Below, piece after piece: positions 24,081-36,570 of a stretch of 64,000 nt of DNA. The stretch is from Manihot esculenta (lineage: Eukaryota > Streptophyta > Magnoliopsida > Malpighiales > Euphorbiaceae). The notes beneath the pieces are model-generated. The model saw only the letters and a program-made list of their open reading frames with translations, searched no databases and was not told where the DNA came from. The stretch lies in contig NC_035161.2 of the NCBI RefSeq assembly GCF_001659605.2, positions 7,889,556 to 7,953,555 of the forward strand. The letters run 5' to 3'. The position numbers were made by a program, and so were the translations under genes. The stretch's first letter is position 1. Each line of letters starts with the position of its first letter.

Positions 24081-27000
24081 AACTTCTCAATTCAAAAACA
24101 AACACTCTAGCAGATTTTAGAAATTAAATCTATAATATTTATATGCTTATTTTGTAACTAATTTACAAATTTTAATATATTTAAACATATTAGCATATTT
24201 TTATAAATAATAAAATAATTAATCAATAATGATATTATTAATTAATGTTCAATATAGTTTCTATTATATCAATTTATAAAAAATATATTCATATATTTTA
24301 GAAATTAGTTTTCATTAATTTAATATTAATTTTTTTTAAAATTATTTTTTAGTATCTGACATATATCATAATTAATGAATTTATCTTTCTATTTTTAGAA
24401 TCAAACACTTCCGTTTTTAAAGTTTAATTCCGTCAAAATCCAATGTATATCCTTCAAAAATTTCTTTTAAGTATGATTTTCATTTGATTAAAAGAAAGAG
24501 AATAAATACAATTTTAAAAATATTCTTATCAATAATAAAATAAAAAAATTACTATTTAATCTCTATAATATGGAAAACTCGTTATTTAATTTCTCAATTT
24601 GAAAAATATATTAAAATATTTCTGACATTTTAAAAAGGCTCTATTAATTTTATCGCTAAATATTTTATTATTTAGTCCCTATAGTTTAGAAAAAATTATT
24701 AATTGGTTCTTCAAATTATTAAAAAGTTTACTAATTAGTTTCTCCATATCAGGGGTATTTTAGATTTTTTTTATAATACTTAATAACTAAAATTAATAGA
24801 AAGACTAATTAGTAGACTTTTTAAAATGTCAGAGATATTTTAATGAATTTTTCAAATCGCAAGCAATAATGACAGCGAGCGACATCACAAAAGCAATTTT
24901 TATTGAATTTTAACTTTTTATTTTTAATAATTTAAATTTTATATATTTTAGTTTTTATTACCTTTACTGAATTTGAATCTTAAATTTTTTGAAATTTTTA
25001 TTTGTTTATAGAGATTGAGTTTGAGATTTTCTTTCTTAAATTTTAACGAAATTAAACTTCAAGAACTAAAGTGTTGAATTCAAAAAATAGAAGAACAAAT
25101 ATATTAATTATGTAATATTTTAGGGATAAAAACGCATCTTTTTCTTCAATTCCTTGAGAGAGTGACCTATAAATTTATAAAAATTAAATTTCAGGAACTA
25201 AAGTGTTGGGTCCTATAAAGGATAGTTCGGTCATTTTTCCTATCACTAACGGTATTTTTGACAGAGGGACCTCTAATTTTGACGGAGTTAAACCTCAGAG
25301 ACGAAAGTATTGGTTTCTTAAAATAGATGGACGAATCTATTAATTACTCTATATCTCAAGGATTAAAAAATAATTTTTTCAATTTTTTCATAAAATCATA
25401 TTTTTATAAGGGTAATTATCATTTTTTATAATATCAAATATATAATTTTCATCAGACTTAGAAATTCATGCTTTTGGTACAAAAATTCCAATTAAAGCAT
25501 TAATTAGTTCAACTTTCACTGGAATGGGATGGGTGCCAGGATTTAAACCTCTAATATCTTATCCTATGATATTGACTCGATCAAACAAGGACGAATAAAT
25601 ATCTCTAGAAATGGCAGAATTAATAATATTTTAAAATAAAATAAATAAATAAATAAACTCCCTTCTTTAATTACATATGGGGAACCTTCAATAATTTTTT
25701 TGAGGTTGGATTTGATTTCTAATAGTTTTATTTAAAACTGTTTAACTAGAATTAATGTTTAAACCAAAAAAATAACCTTCAAATAAAATTTATATACTCA
25801 ATCTTTCAATTTTATATTAATTATAGTAATATGCTATCAAATAAAATTGTCACCATGGCCGTAAACTTTCCTAGCAATTTCTGTACTGTGAATGTCCATA
25901 GAAAAAAATTCACTTGAATTGCCTTGTTGGAAAATATGTTTATTCTTTGAGAGTAGGTTGGGCCTTGGTGTGAGTTTTTTGGCTTAAAAGTAAAAATAAG
26001 ACTTTGAAAGACTCATCTCTTTAGACTTGGAATTTTGAGTCATCCAGTGCCTTTGGTACCAAATTTCCAATTGAAGCACAGATTATTAATTCAATTGCTG
26101 TCAATTTTGTTGAGACGATATTATCATACTTTAATTTTTTTTTTTTCATTTGTGATTTTTCTTAAATTTTTAATTAATTTATAAATTTTTTAAACTCAAA
26201 AAATCAAATAAAACAATAACTGAAAACATTATTTTCAACTAGTAAACAATATATAAGTACGCTCAGAAGTTAAAATAGATAAAATATCATTAAAAAGAAC
26301 AAATCATTTGGTGTAACTAGCATAGAGATTTTGAGCATAAAGATTCCACTGACCTGTAAAAAACGGGCCAAAATATCGAGACTTTTTACATACAAAGAAT
26401 TTACTTGTTACTAATATAGTTTAGCCCTGTCATTCTTTAGATCCCTTATTTCACTTCACTCCGATAGTATCATAAATCGGGTCTTGCTATCGAATCCAAA
26501 GTAAAATTCAATGAATACAAGGAGTTTTATTTTAAAATCAACCTTTTGCACATTAAGTTGTTTAAATCAAAAAAGGGTCTCTCTTAAAGCAATAGCCTCT
26601 GGTAAATAAGGAGCGAGTAAATCTTGAAAAATTTCTAAAACTCTAATGCAAAAGCTTGTCCGATCATTTTGAACAACAACAATATAAAATGTACATTATT
26701 CTTGAGCATGTAGGGTTGCATCTAATTACATTATGCTCTACTAATTGCAGGAGAACTCCAACCTTGAATACGTAATACAATCACATAAAATTAAAACAGA
26801 TAAACAAAAATAATCGAGATCTCTTTTAAAAATTAAATAAAAATTATAGCTTTGGTCAAATTAGTTAAAGTTTCTTCATTAGTTTTCATGGTACAAAATT
26901 TCAGTTAATTAAATTCATGTATTGTGGATTAATAAATAAAGTTGAGTATATAAGATTAAAATTCAACGAATGCTTTGGTAGCAAAATCTCATTTAAAGCA

Positions 27001-27326
27001 TAATTCAATTTCTGTCTAATTTCCTGAAATAGTAAAAGCCTATTCTATAGTAAATTTGAAGGTAATATGCTATCATGCTTAAATTGCAGATATTACACAA
27101 ACTTTAATTATTAAAAAATTTATTTATAAAAAATTCTTTAAATTCAATTCATTTTATTCAAATTGCAAAATGTATAATTTTTTATAAAAAAAAGTACAAT
27201 TTGAAAAAAAAAATTGAGATTCTATAAACATTTTGATAAGCTTGAACTAAATTATTTAAAATTGTTTCAATATTTATTAAAATGTCAAAATTTAGAAATA
27301 ATTATAATTTTTTTAAAATAATTAAT
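24081..27326. repeat. Promoter side and spacer of RLP unit A
   Basis: No gene is visible. The first bases match the regions upstream of RLP2 and RLP3. A long inverted-repeat element lies at about 24340-25390. Stretches at about 26323-26520 and 26570-26960 are extra sequence relative to unit C and are of unknown origin. The end, ATAATTAATAGTAAGTAAAT, joins unit B at a boundary that is homologous to the C/D boundary near 42300. Confidence 0.6.
24340..25390. mobile_element. Long-terminal-inverted-repeat element upstream of RLP1
   Basis: The left arm starts AATTATTTTTTAGTATCTGA and reads through TAATTCCGTCAAAATCC. The right arm, reverse-complemented, follows the same order (near 25260-25385), so the arms are imperfect inverted repeats over about 100 bp. 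A homologous copy sits upstream of RLP3 at about 40170-41225. Unit B lacks the whole segment at the corresponding place (near 36700). No transposase is visible, so it would be non-autonomous. Confidence 0.6.
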
Positions 27327-28410
27327 AGTAAGTAAATGTATTTGATAAATATATATTTTCACTTTGTATACAAATAATTTATTATAAGATTTTCTAAATT
27401 TTTAAAAATTATAATTATTAAAAATTAAAAAAAATATCTATGCATTGCGTGATTTCGATGGTTACTAATAAAAAAAATAACCAAATAAAAAAATATTATC
27501 TTTATCACACCCACTCTTTAGTCTAAATCTATAAAGATGGATAAAATTTTAAAAGTTCACAAAATATGTATAATTTATTATAATTTTAAAATATAAAAAC
27601 ATAAAAGAAATATAGATAATTGGTCTAATTAATTTATAATATATTTACATCATTATATCTTATTCCCTTTTCGAGATTTAAAAGATTATATATACATCAA
27701 TTAAAATATATCCATTAATCTGAACATATAATTTATATGTTATCCTCTAAAATTATAAAAGATTTAGAATTAATCCAACCTCTTTTAAAATCTAATAGAG
27801 TGTTAAGGTGGATCACCCAAAGAAATTATAATATTAAAAGTATAAGAGTGAATACAATTTACTCAGTGAATAGATAAATAAATAATAAAAGAAAACAGAT
27901 AAAATTTAAATACTTAGTAATATTAAATTAAAATAGATCAGCTGAATAAGTATAATTTAATTCAATTAATATAAATTAAACTAAATAAACATTTTACTAA
28001 GGTATCGTTATTGGAATAATGAATATAAAATCATAAATGTAGTAAATAAAATCTACATATACTCATAATATGCGTCCTCTGAATAATGTTAGCATTTCAA
28101 ATGTGCTAAAATAAAATAATAATAGAATGAGAATAATGTTGGTATCTTAGACTCTATGATAAAAATATTGGCTCAAGAAATACTAGCTAGAGCTATCTCA
28201 AAAAGTCACCACCTGACATACGCTAAACTAAATATATATGGTAAACTAAAAATAAATCACCTGATGAAGTGTTATCTACTCGGTATATATATATATGTAT
28301 ATGTATATATATAGTGTAATCGACTATTTATTCCCCCGTACTTTAAATTTTATTATCATTAATTTAAGAACTACGAATTTATTTTATCCATTCTCATTTT
28401 AAATAAATAA

Positions 28411-28466
<56 letters not shown>

Positions 28467-28489
28467 TTAAAAAAATATCAATATTATAT
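27327..28489. repeat. AT-rich 3' flank of RLP unit B, left part
   Basis: No gene is visible. It is homologous to 17027-18095 of unit A. It ends in a long (AT)n run at about 28415-28462, and the solo LTR is inserted just beyond it. Confidence 0.65.
28415..28462. repeat. (AT)n microsatellite
   Basis: An uninterrupted alternating AT tract of roughly 48 bp. Similar tracts occur at the homologous place in other units (near 18050, 38850 and 43520). Confidence 0.9.
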
Positions 28490-30660
28490 TGTAATACTCG
28501 GCTAGACTCCGGCATCCGAATTCCTACCGTCCGGCGGAATCTCGGATGTCGGAACCCTCTAAAAGGGTAAAATATGTTTTATAGAATGTTTTTACATGTT
28601 TTTAATGGTTTTAATGAAGAAAGAAATTGAGTTTTGAAAGATAAGACCAAGGAGGCAAAACCCAGGTTCGGCCGCCGAACATGGGGAGCTTGCGGAAGCT
28701 CCTTTGGCCCCCGAAAATGGTCTGGCCAGCCACCTATAAAAGGCCCCTTGTCCAAAAATGAGCGAGTTTTCTCCCTCTATTTTCGGGCATAGGTGAGATT
28801 TTGCCATTCCATAGTCGATTTGTTGTTTTCCTTCAAATCTTACGAGTTTTTGACAAGCTTTTATCTTTGTTTTGAAGTTTTGAGCACAAAATCGAAGTTT
28901 TAAGAGTTTGGAGATTCCGGAGACCAAATTCTCCCAATCTCCAAGTTGGGTCGCATCTCCTCTCGATCTTCAAGAGGTAAGTGTAGATCCATACCCTTTT
29001 CTATATTTTAAGTAAGTTTTATGAAGGGTTATGGGGTAAAGATGCATGTTTAGACTAGTTATATAATGTTAGGGTTATGTTAGTTTAATGAGAAATATGA
29101 TGCTAAATGTGATGTTTGTTGGGGTATAGGCTAGTTTTATGCCCCTATATGCTTGATAATGTGTTTATGCATGCTTTTGTGTATTGAGTATGAGTTTGGA
29201 GGGTTTTGGGAGGCTAGATGTGGGATGGCAAAATCGGGTTCTGCCACCCAGAAAGGATCCAGGTTCGGCCGCCGAAGCAAAGTTCGGCCCCCAAACCTGC
29301 CTGTGGAGGCAGCTTTAGGCCGCCTAAACTCGCCCCCGAAAGTTGGACTTTCGGCTCTGGAGGGGAGTTTCGGCCGCCGAACCTGCCACCGAAGGATAGT
29401 GACTTTCGGCTTTGGAAGGACCTTCGGCCGCCGAACCCTGTCCCCGAAAGTGCCTGACTTTCGGATCTGTGGGGCTTTCGGCCGCCGAACCTGCCGCCGA
29501 AAGTCCCTTGCCCAGCCTTCCTTTGCCTATTTTGCATGCATGTTTTGTGATGTTTTATGGGGGTTTTTGAGGAGTTGTTTAGAGTCATATTAGAGTTATT
29601 TGGTCCCTCATTTGAGTCCACCTGTGTAGGATCGGATCCGAGGAATCGAGGAGGCCAGCAGTAAAATAGCTATTTCAGAGTCTGTTGAGTATCAGCCAGA
29701 GGTGAGTAGAACTGAACTTTATATTTTAAAGTAACTAAAATTCGAGCATGTTCATGCATCACGAATGCCATGTTATGTATTAGGTTATTTGCATTAGAAT
29801 TCACGAATATGATGCATTGCATAATATGATGTTGATGTGGATGAATATTGGATGACCCACTAGCCCTCGATATGATATGTTATGATACGGTATGGAAGTC
29901 TAGTGAGACCCATTCTACGCCTCTAGCACGATGTAAGAGAAAGACCAGTGAGACCCATTTTACGCCTCTGGCACATTGGATATGTTATGTTATGTCATGT
30001 TTAAGAGAAAGACCAGTGAGGCCCATTCTACGCCCCTGGCACAATTGGATATGTAGAGGGTTATTGGTGACAAATTCATCCTTGATGTGAATTGTTTGTG
30101 ATGTGATGCATTTTATGAAAGCATATGTTTAAATAATTATTTTTTTTACTGTTCTGCTCACTGGGTTTTAGTAGCTCATCCCTTTTCCCTAACCCCAGGT
30201 TTGCAGGGTCAGAGATAGCTCAGGAGGTCGGCTAGAGGCTGATATATATTGTATAATAGTTTAGTAGTGGACATGTAAAATGATGTAATGTATTGATTTG
30301 AGGATTAGTATTGTGCTTGGCCCTAAGATATGGTTAATCCCTTTTGGGTACATGATATTTATGTAATGTTTTTATTAATAAGATGTGAACCAAGCTTGAT
30401 GTGAACCAAGCTTGATATATGTAATGTTGACCCAACTAGAATATTTGATGATGGTTCTAGTGTGGAGTTTTTATGTATACAGTTATAGTGCATGCACAGG
30501 TCAAGCTATGTAAAAAGTTTAAAGTTTTTATGAAAATGTATGATCATGTATAGAATTTTATCAGTATACAGGATGTATGTTAGGCTTGCTATGGGTCCCG
30601 ACGACCTTAAGTCGATCTGGATCCTAGCACTGATAGCGGTCTGGTTTCCAGATCGTTATA
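28490..30660 (+). mobile_element. Solo Tekay-type LTR, 2171 bp, in RLP unit B
   Basis: It starts TGTAATACTCGGC and ends GATCGTTATA (the usual terminal CA is changed to TA). It is flanked by a perfect TATAT duplication at 28485-28489 and 30661-30665. Joining the flanks recreates the sequence seen in unit A near 18095. The TATA box is at 28735-28741, the AGGTAAG motif at 28976-28982, the GGCCGCCGAA array at about 29265-29500, and three copies of a CCCATTCTACGCCTCTGGCA-type minirepeat at 29885-30050. It lies on the 3' side of RLP2, about 3.1 kb from the stop codon. Confidence 0.92.
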
Positions 30661-31165
30661 TATATATTTATCTGTTTACCTATACCGAGAGTAAAATAAG
30701 TTTAAAACACATACTCTATCATCTATACTGGAAGCTGGATCCTCCACTAGAATTGATAAATAAATATTCTAACATGAAAATATAAAATGTAAAATATAAA
30801 TTTTAAATACTATATATATATATATATATATTAAGAAAAATTCATCAATATCTCAAAATTATACAGATTAAAAAATACTTAATAAATTATTATGAATATT
30901 ATTTAGATTAATTTATAAAAATTATTAATCTTAAAAATAGAATTTCATTAATTATTATTTATTTTTTAAAATTTTTAAATTATAAAAATTATTATTTAAT
31001 AGTAAAAAAAATAAATTAAATTGTAATAATATGAATGAATGTGATAAAATTTATTTATTTAAGTATTAGAGTTTTAATAAAAAATTATTAAATTTTTTAT
31101 AATTGAGAATTTTAAAAATTTATAAATTAATTGGGTTGAGATGGGAATTATTTAGATTGAAAATG

Positions 31166-31221
<56 letters not shown>

Positions 31222-33115
31222 CAGAGCAAATCTCTGTTCTTTTGGAGAGGAAGAAGAAGGGGCTCTGATTTCGGAATTCTTCTCAAAATCAGAGTTTTTA
31301 TTTATTATATTTTTTATTTTTTTAATTTATAGATTTTTTAAATTTAATAAACTGAGTATAATAATTTAGATAAAAAAGCAAATAGTGCAATTACAGAGAA
31401 AGAAAACTAAGACTATTGATTCAAAAAAAAAAAAAAAAGAAAACTAAGACTAATAGAGTATTATAAATTTAATAATTAGATTAATAAGATTTTAAGCTCT
31501 TATTTTAGTTGAACGGTTTGATACAGTTAATGGTTGATTGTTGATAATTAGTTGTCGATGTTGATAGCCAATGATTGATAGCTACTTGTTAATTACAGTT
31601 AAAATATTTAAATTATTTAATAAAAAATATCTAATTTTTATTATTTAAATGTAAATTGATGAATAAGGATATATATTATATAATTTATTTATAATTAAAA
31701 TATGTCTAAAAATTAAATTTAATTTAATTAATATAATATAAATTAAATAAATATTTTGCTAAAATATCATTGGAATGATAAATATAAAATTATAAATGTA
31801 ATAAATAAAATTTATATGCAGATAATATTGATATTTTTAGATATATTAAAATAAAATAATAATAGTATAAGAGTAATGTTAGTATTTTAGATTTTATAAT
31901 GAAAATATTAATTCAAAAGCAAATAAAATATTGGTCAGAGCTATTTTAAAGAGTGATTACTTGACATAGGCTTGCATAATATCAAATGTTTTAAAAATAA
32001 TATACATATATATTAAACTGAAAATAAATTATTTATCAGCTATTATTTATTCTGTATATTATATAATATAATCGACTATTTATTCAGCCATATTTTAAAT
32101 TTTACTTTCATTAATTTAAAAAATACGAATTTATATATATATATATATATATTTGCCTATCTATATCGAGAATAAAATAAATTTAGAACACATACCCTAT
32201 TATTTATATTAAAAGCTGAATTTTCTTTTAGAATTAAAAAAAATTAAATGATAAATAAATATTTTAGGATAAAAATATAAAACGTAAAATTTAAATTTTA
32301 AATATTAAAAAAATATATTTTTTTAAAAAAAGAATTGTCAATATTTTAATAGAATTAGAACTCCTAAAATTACACAGAATAAATTATTATGAATATTATT
32401 TAAATTAATTTATGAAAATTATTAATTTTAAAAATAAAATTTCATTAATTAATTTAATTAATTTTTTTTTAATTTTTAAATCATAAAAATTATTATTTAA
32501 TAATAAAAAAATAAATTCAATTGCAATAATATGGATAAATGAAATAAAATTTATTTATCTAAATATTAAAATTTCTTTTTTATTAGAATATTAATTTAAA
32601 TAAAAATCTAAATTAGAGTATTATAAATTTAATAATTAAATTAATAAGATTTTACGTTGTATTTCTTTACACTTTAATCGTTTGATATTGTTAATGGTTG
32701 ATTGTTGATAATTAGTAGCTGATGTTGATAGCGAATAATTGATAGTTTATTATTAATTACGATTAAAATATTTAAAATATTTAATAAAAAAGTTTAATTT
32801 TTATTATTTAAATGTAAATTGATGAATAAGAATATATATTTTATAATTTATTTATAATTAAAATGTATATAAAAATTAATAATTTATTATATAATATATA
32901 TATAATTATCAATAAAATAAATTTTATTTTTTATGCATATATAAGTTATTTTTATAATATTTATATTTATTTTATAATATAAATAATTTAATAATATAAA
33001 TTAAAATTTATTTTAACATAAAATTTTGATAATTAATAAATATTAAAAAAATAATATAATCAAAATAAAATATAAAGTCTCATCACTTATTAGCAGCTAA
33101 TGAGAAAAAAATCTA
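30661..33115. repeat. AT-rich 3' flank of RLP unit B, right part, internally duplicated
   Basis: No gene is visible. 30661-31733 corresponds to unit A from about 18096 to 18970. 31734-33115 then starts again at about 17585 of unit A and runs to about 19220. The region is thus partly duplicated, which points to an additional gene-less partial unit. Microsatellites include (TA)n at 31169-31217. Confidence 0.6.
31169..31217. repeat. (TA)n microsatellite
   Basis: An alternating TA tract of about 49 bp within the unit B flank. Confidence 0.9.
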
Positions 33116-33382
33116 AATTTAAAATTTCTGTATGCTTCCATTGCTTTTCTTGTGTTTGGAACCACATTAGTAATTGCAGCCGTGAGGGAGGGGATTTTGG
33201 TAATTATACCCATCGTCGATTCTTTGGCTGCGGGAGAAGACGCACTTCCGGCGCCTGTAATTCCTTGTGAGCAAACAGCGTCGGAGGAGAAGGAGCAGCA
33301 GCAAAGACCAAACATGTGAAATAATATAAGATGAAGTTCGTTGACAGAGGGATTTAATTTCCAGCCAATTGATTACTTTCAT
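33116..33382. other. Conserved short open segment of unknown function, unit B copy
   Basis: Nearly identical to 20560-20820. Relative to unit A it has a 3-bp insertion (GTGAGGGAGGGG against GTGAGGTCG) and one extra CAG, so the frames on both strands stay open. Its left side is joined directly to sequence that in unit A lies about 1.35 kb away (near 19220), at an AAAATT microhomology. The plus-strand frame has therefore lost its upstream sequence. Confidence 0.35.
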
Positions 33383-33798
33383 GCTGGATCACGTGCGTGG
33401 CACGAGGTTGGAAAATTCAGAGAGAAAAAAAGAAATTGCAAAAATTGCTAAAACTGAGTTTGGTTGTTAGAAATTATTAGATATATAAAAATTGTCGATT
33501 TTTATAGGAATTATCTTAAAAAAAGCTCAAGGATATCAAATTCTGGAAACAATCACACAAAAACACATCCCCTTTAAAGAAAATCTTCAAGCCTTCTAAA
33601 CTTCAAACCTTGAATGGAGGAGGGTCTTTATTTAAATTTAGCTTAACATCTGCTGCAGTCTCAAACAATCTTGAATCCTACATTAAACACTGAAAGCATT
33701 ATGATCATGTAATTGAAATTTCTGTCAAATTGCATCTCTAACAACAGTAATAAAGCATCCATGAATGATGAGTGATTAAATAGAAAGAACTAACCTTC

Positions 33799-36570
33799 TC
33801 ATGCATTTCCTTCTAATTTATTTCTGAGAAACTTTCTCTTCACTTGATTTGCCTTAATTGCAATTGTTACCCAAAGCTTGTTATAGACTCTGTCAACTAA
33901 CCCAAACCAAGCACACCTCCATGAGTCGTTGAAGTACAAGATACTACAAACCCCAACAAATCCAGCCGCAAATCCCATTCCCATACCACTGTAGAACCAA
34001 ACCATTTCAGAGTCATCTTTCCTCGTAGTGCCACCTTTCTCATGACCTTTAGGCAATTCATCTGCATCATTTGAACAGTTATTCAATGGAGGTCCACAAA
34101 GTCCATCGTTGCCGATGTAGATGGATTTATCATCCAAAGTCTGAAGTTGGTTTCCCTTTGGAATTCGTCCAGATAAGTGATTGAATGACAAATTCAAGTG
34201 ACTTAAAAAGTTCAAATCAGAAATACTGGATGGAATAGAGCCAGAAAGTTCATTTTCAGACAAGTCAAGTGATTCTAGTGAGCTTAACTTGCCAATGTTC
34301 CAAGGGATATGTCCAAACAATTTGTTTGCAGATAGATTCAGGTTCTGTAGACCTGAAAGATTCATCAACTCCTGGGGAATTTCTCCAACAAAGTTATTTC
34401 CTGAAAGGTCAATGGAATACAGAAATCGAAGTGTGCTAGTATATTCAAGCTCTATTCCTTTGACATAAACCTGCACATTCTCACCATAGCCTCTTACAAA
34501 ACCCACATAGGGTCCAACATTAGAGTAATAGTCCCAATGCCCCTTCTGCTCATGCATAGCAATTGCAGTGAAATTGCCAAAACAATTAGGTATGGTTCCT
34601 GTCATCACGTTATTTGCCAAGTTCAATATGCGAAGAGAAGCAAGGTAGCAAAGCTGCAGAGGAATCTCACCTTCAAATTTATTGGAGTGAACACTCAGTA
34701 CTTTCAGAGAAGATAGGCTCTCACCTATCCACCAAGGAATAAAACCATCAAAAGAATTCATGCTAAGATCAAGAGTCTCCAAGGATTCTAGATTCCTTAA
34801 TGACGTTGGGATCTTTCCTTGCAGAGTATTGTTTTGCAGATGCAGGGAAACAAGCCACTCTTGAGAACCCAAGGACATTGGAACATCACCACTCAGCATA
34901 TTACTTGAAAAATCAATCACAGTTAAACTTGTCAAATTTCCCCAACATGAAGGTATTCTTCCTGATAGATGATTATTCGACAGATCAAGAATTTCTAAAG
35001 AGTCAATCCTGCATAAAGTAGCTGGAACGGTACCATTCAAGTAGTTGTTGGAGAGGGATAAGTGTCGCAGACTTGGCATTATTTCACTGATATTCTGGGG
35101 AATCTGGCCGTGGAGCAAGTTATTGGAGATATCCAATACGGTTGCATCAAAATGAGAACAGGTTAAAAAACCATCAAACTGGTTAGATTTCAACAATATG
35201 ATCAATTCGTTAGCATAAGGTGTGTTCAGTTTTCTGAAAGTTGGCAATGTCCCAAACAACTGATTATAAGATAAATCCAATCCTACAATATTGGAAGAAA
35301 TATTTTCAAACCAGTCAGGGATGTTACCTGAGATGCTTGCATTAGACATTTGTAAAAATCTAATGCTCTTTTGTGTTTTGAGCCACTGTGGAAACGAAGG
35401 CCCTACTTCACAAGATGATAAATCAATCGAGTCAAGTTGAAAAGGAGGTATCCATTCGGGATCTATATCAAAAACTAAAGAATTCCGACCCATATTCAAC
35501 TCAATCAAGCTTCTGAGGTTTAACAAGTGAAGTTCAGAAACCTCCCCATGCAATGAATTCTGACTGAAACCTAGTCTTTCAAGGTTGTAAAGCTGTCCAA
35601 TGGATACAGGGATTGAACCCCAGAAAGAGTTTTCAGAAAGATAAAGAACTTTCAGGCGTTTAAATTGTCCCAAATTATCTGGAATACTACGAGAAAAGGA
35701 ATTGTTTAAAAGATACAGATTCTCTAAACTGTTCTTGATGCAACCGGATGAGTTGCCAAAAGTTCCAGAAATCTCCCCGCTGAACTTGTTGTAACCCAAG
35801 TGTAGCTCAATCAAATTGCAAAGCCTGTTCAACGTGTTGGGTATGTTGCCTTCCAAAGAATTAAAACCCACATTAAGGGAAGCAAGAGAATTAAGATTAC
35901 TGATATCAGTTGAAAGAGACCCTCGGAAAGCACTAGAATCCAGATCAAGATTTTGAAGTTTGGTAATATTATATAGCCAGCTAGGGATTGTGGAATGGAA
36001 GTTGTTCAATCCAAGTTTGAGAACCTCAAGAGATGTAAAATTGACATGTGAAACATCACCAGTGATGGAAAGCTCACAACTCCACAATTCTAATTCTAGT
36101 AAAGAAGGAAGCATGTTTATTGACTGCAACCAATTGTCACACTTGTCCAGGAGCACATACGACAAGTTCAAGTATTTCAAAGAAGATGGAAAATGGAGGC
36201 TGTGGATTGCCAATAAAGGCTTCGAACTGAGATCTGCATTCCAACTGAGATCAAGATACTGCAAGTTTGAAAGATTTCCAAGATGAAGGGAAATGTTTCC
36301 CATGATGGACGCCCGACAAAGAACGAGCTTAACTACATGACCGGTTATGTCATCGCAAGTGACTCCGAGCCATCCGCAGCAGTCATCTCCCACCCATGAA
36401 GGCAACGAGTTTGAATTGTCGAGGAGGCTTGACTTGAACTTCACAAGAGCTTCTCTTTCAGTCTTGATACAACTTCCATTGAAATTATCTCCATTGCAGA
36501 AGGAGGAAACGCTTTGAAGTAGAATGAGCAAGGCAAGAATCTCAACAACATTGGCAGTTGATGTTCCCAT
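33799..36570 (-). CDS. RLP2: intact Cf/EIX-type LRR receptor-like protein, 923 aa
   Basis: Single-exon gene; the ATG at 36570 opens a typical signal peptide (about residues 1-24). Cys-paired N-cap with DDCCGWLGVTC at about 62-72. LRRs of the LxxLxLxxNxxxGxIP plant type fill about 95-815, broken by an island at about 664-712 (near MHEQKGHWDYYSNVGPYVGF). The C-cap has GLCGPPLNNCS. An acidic/basic juxtamembrane stretch precedes one transmembrane helix (about 857-880) with GMGMGFAAGFVGV, a GxxxG pattern. A basic tail of about 43 residues has no kinase. Known relatives (Cf, EIX2, Ve1 types) are plasma-membrane immune receptors that pair with SOBIR1 through the GxxxG helix. The ligand is unknown. 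It is the only intact copy here; its upstream region lacks about 115 bp and a 1-kb element present at RLP1 and RLP3. Confidence 0.93.
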   Translation of the reverse strand: MGTSTANVVEILALLILLQSVSSFCNGDNFNGSCIKTEREALVKFKSSLLDNSNSLPSWVGDDCCGWLGVTCDDITGHVVKLVLCRASIMGNISLHLGNLSNLQYLDLSWNADLSSKPLLAIHSLHFPSSLKYLNLSYVLLDKCDNWLQSINMLPSLLELELWSCELSITGDVSHVNFTSLEVLKLGLNNFHSTIPSWLYNITKLQNLDLDSSAFRGSLSTDISNLNSLASLNVGFNSLEGNIPNTLNRLCNLIELHLGYNKFSGEISGTFGNSSGCIKNSLENLYLLNNSFSRSIPDNLGQFKRLKVLYLSENSFWGSIPVSIGQLYNLERLGFSQNSLHGEVSELHLLNLRSLIELNMGRNSLVFDIDPEWIPPFQLDSIDLSSCEVGPSFPQWLKTQKSIRFLQMSNASISGNIPDWFENISSNIVGLDLSYNQLFGTLPTFRKLNTPYANELIILLKSNQFDGFLTCSHFDATVLDISNNLLHGQIPQNISEIMPSLRHLSLSNNYLNGTVPATLCRIDSLEILDLSNNHLSGRIPSCWGNLTSLTVIDFSSNMLSGDVPMSLGSQEWLVSLHLQNNTLQGKIPTSLRNLESLETLDLSMNSFDGFIPWWIGESLSSLKVLSVHSNKFEGEIPLQLCYLASLRILNLANNVMTGTIPNCFGNFTAIAMHEQKGHWDYYSNVGPYVGFVRGYGENVQVYVKGIELEYTSTLRFLYSIDLSGNNFVGEIPQELMNLSGLQNLNLSANKLFGHIPWNIGKLSSLESLDLSENELSGSIPSSISDLNFLSHLNLSFNHLSGRIPKGNQLQTLDDKSIYIGNDGLCGPPLNNCSNDADELPKGHEKGGTTRKDDSEMVWFYSGMGMGFAAGFVGVCSILYFNDSWRCAWFGLVDRVYNKLWVTIAIKANQVKRKFLRNKLEGNA

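Noticed and set aside
31103..31369. 88-residue frame with poly-(YI)
   Set aside because: It translates a (TA)n microsatellite.
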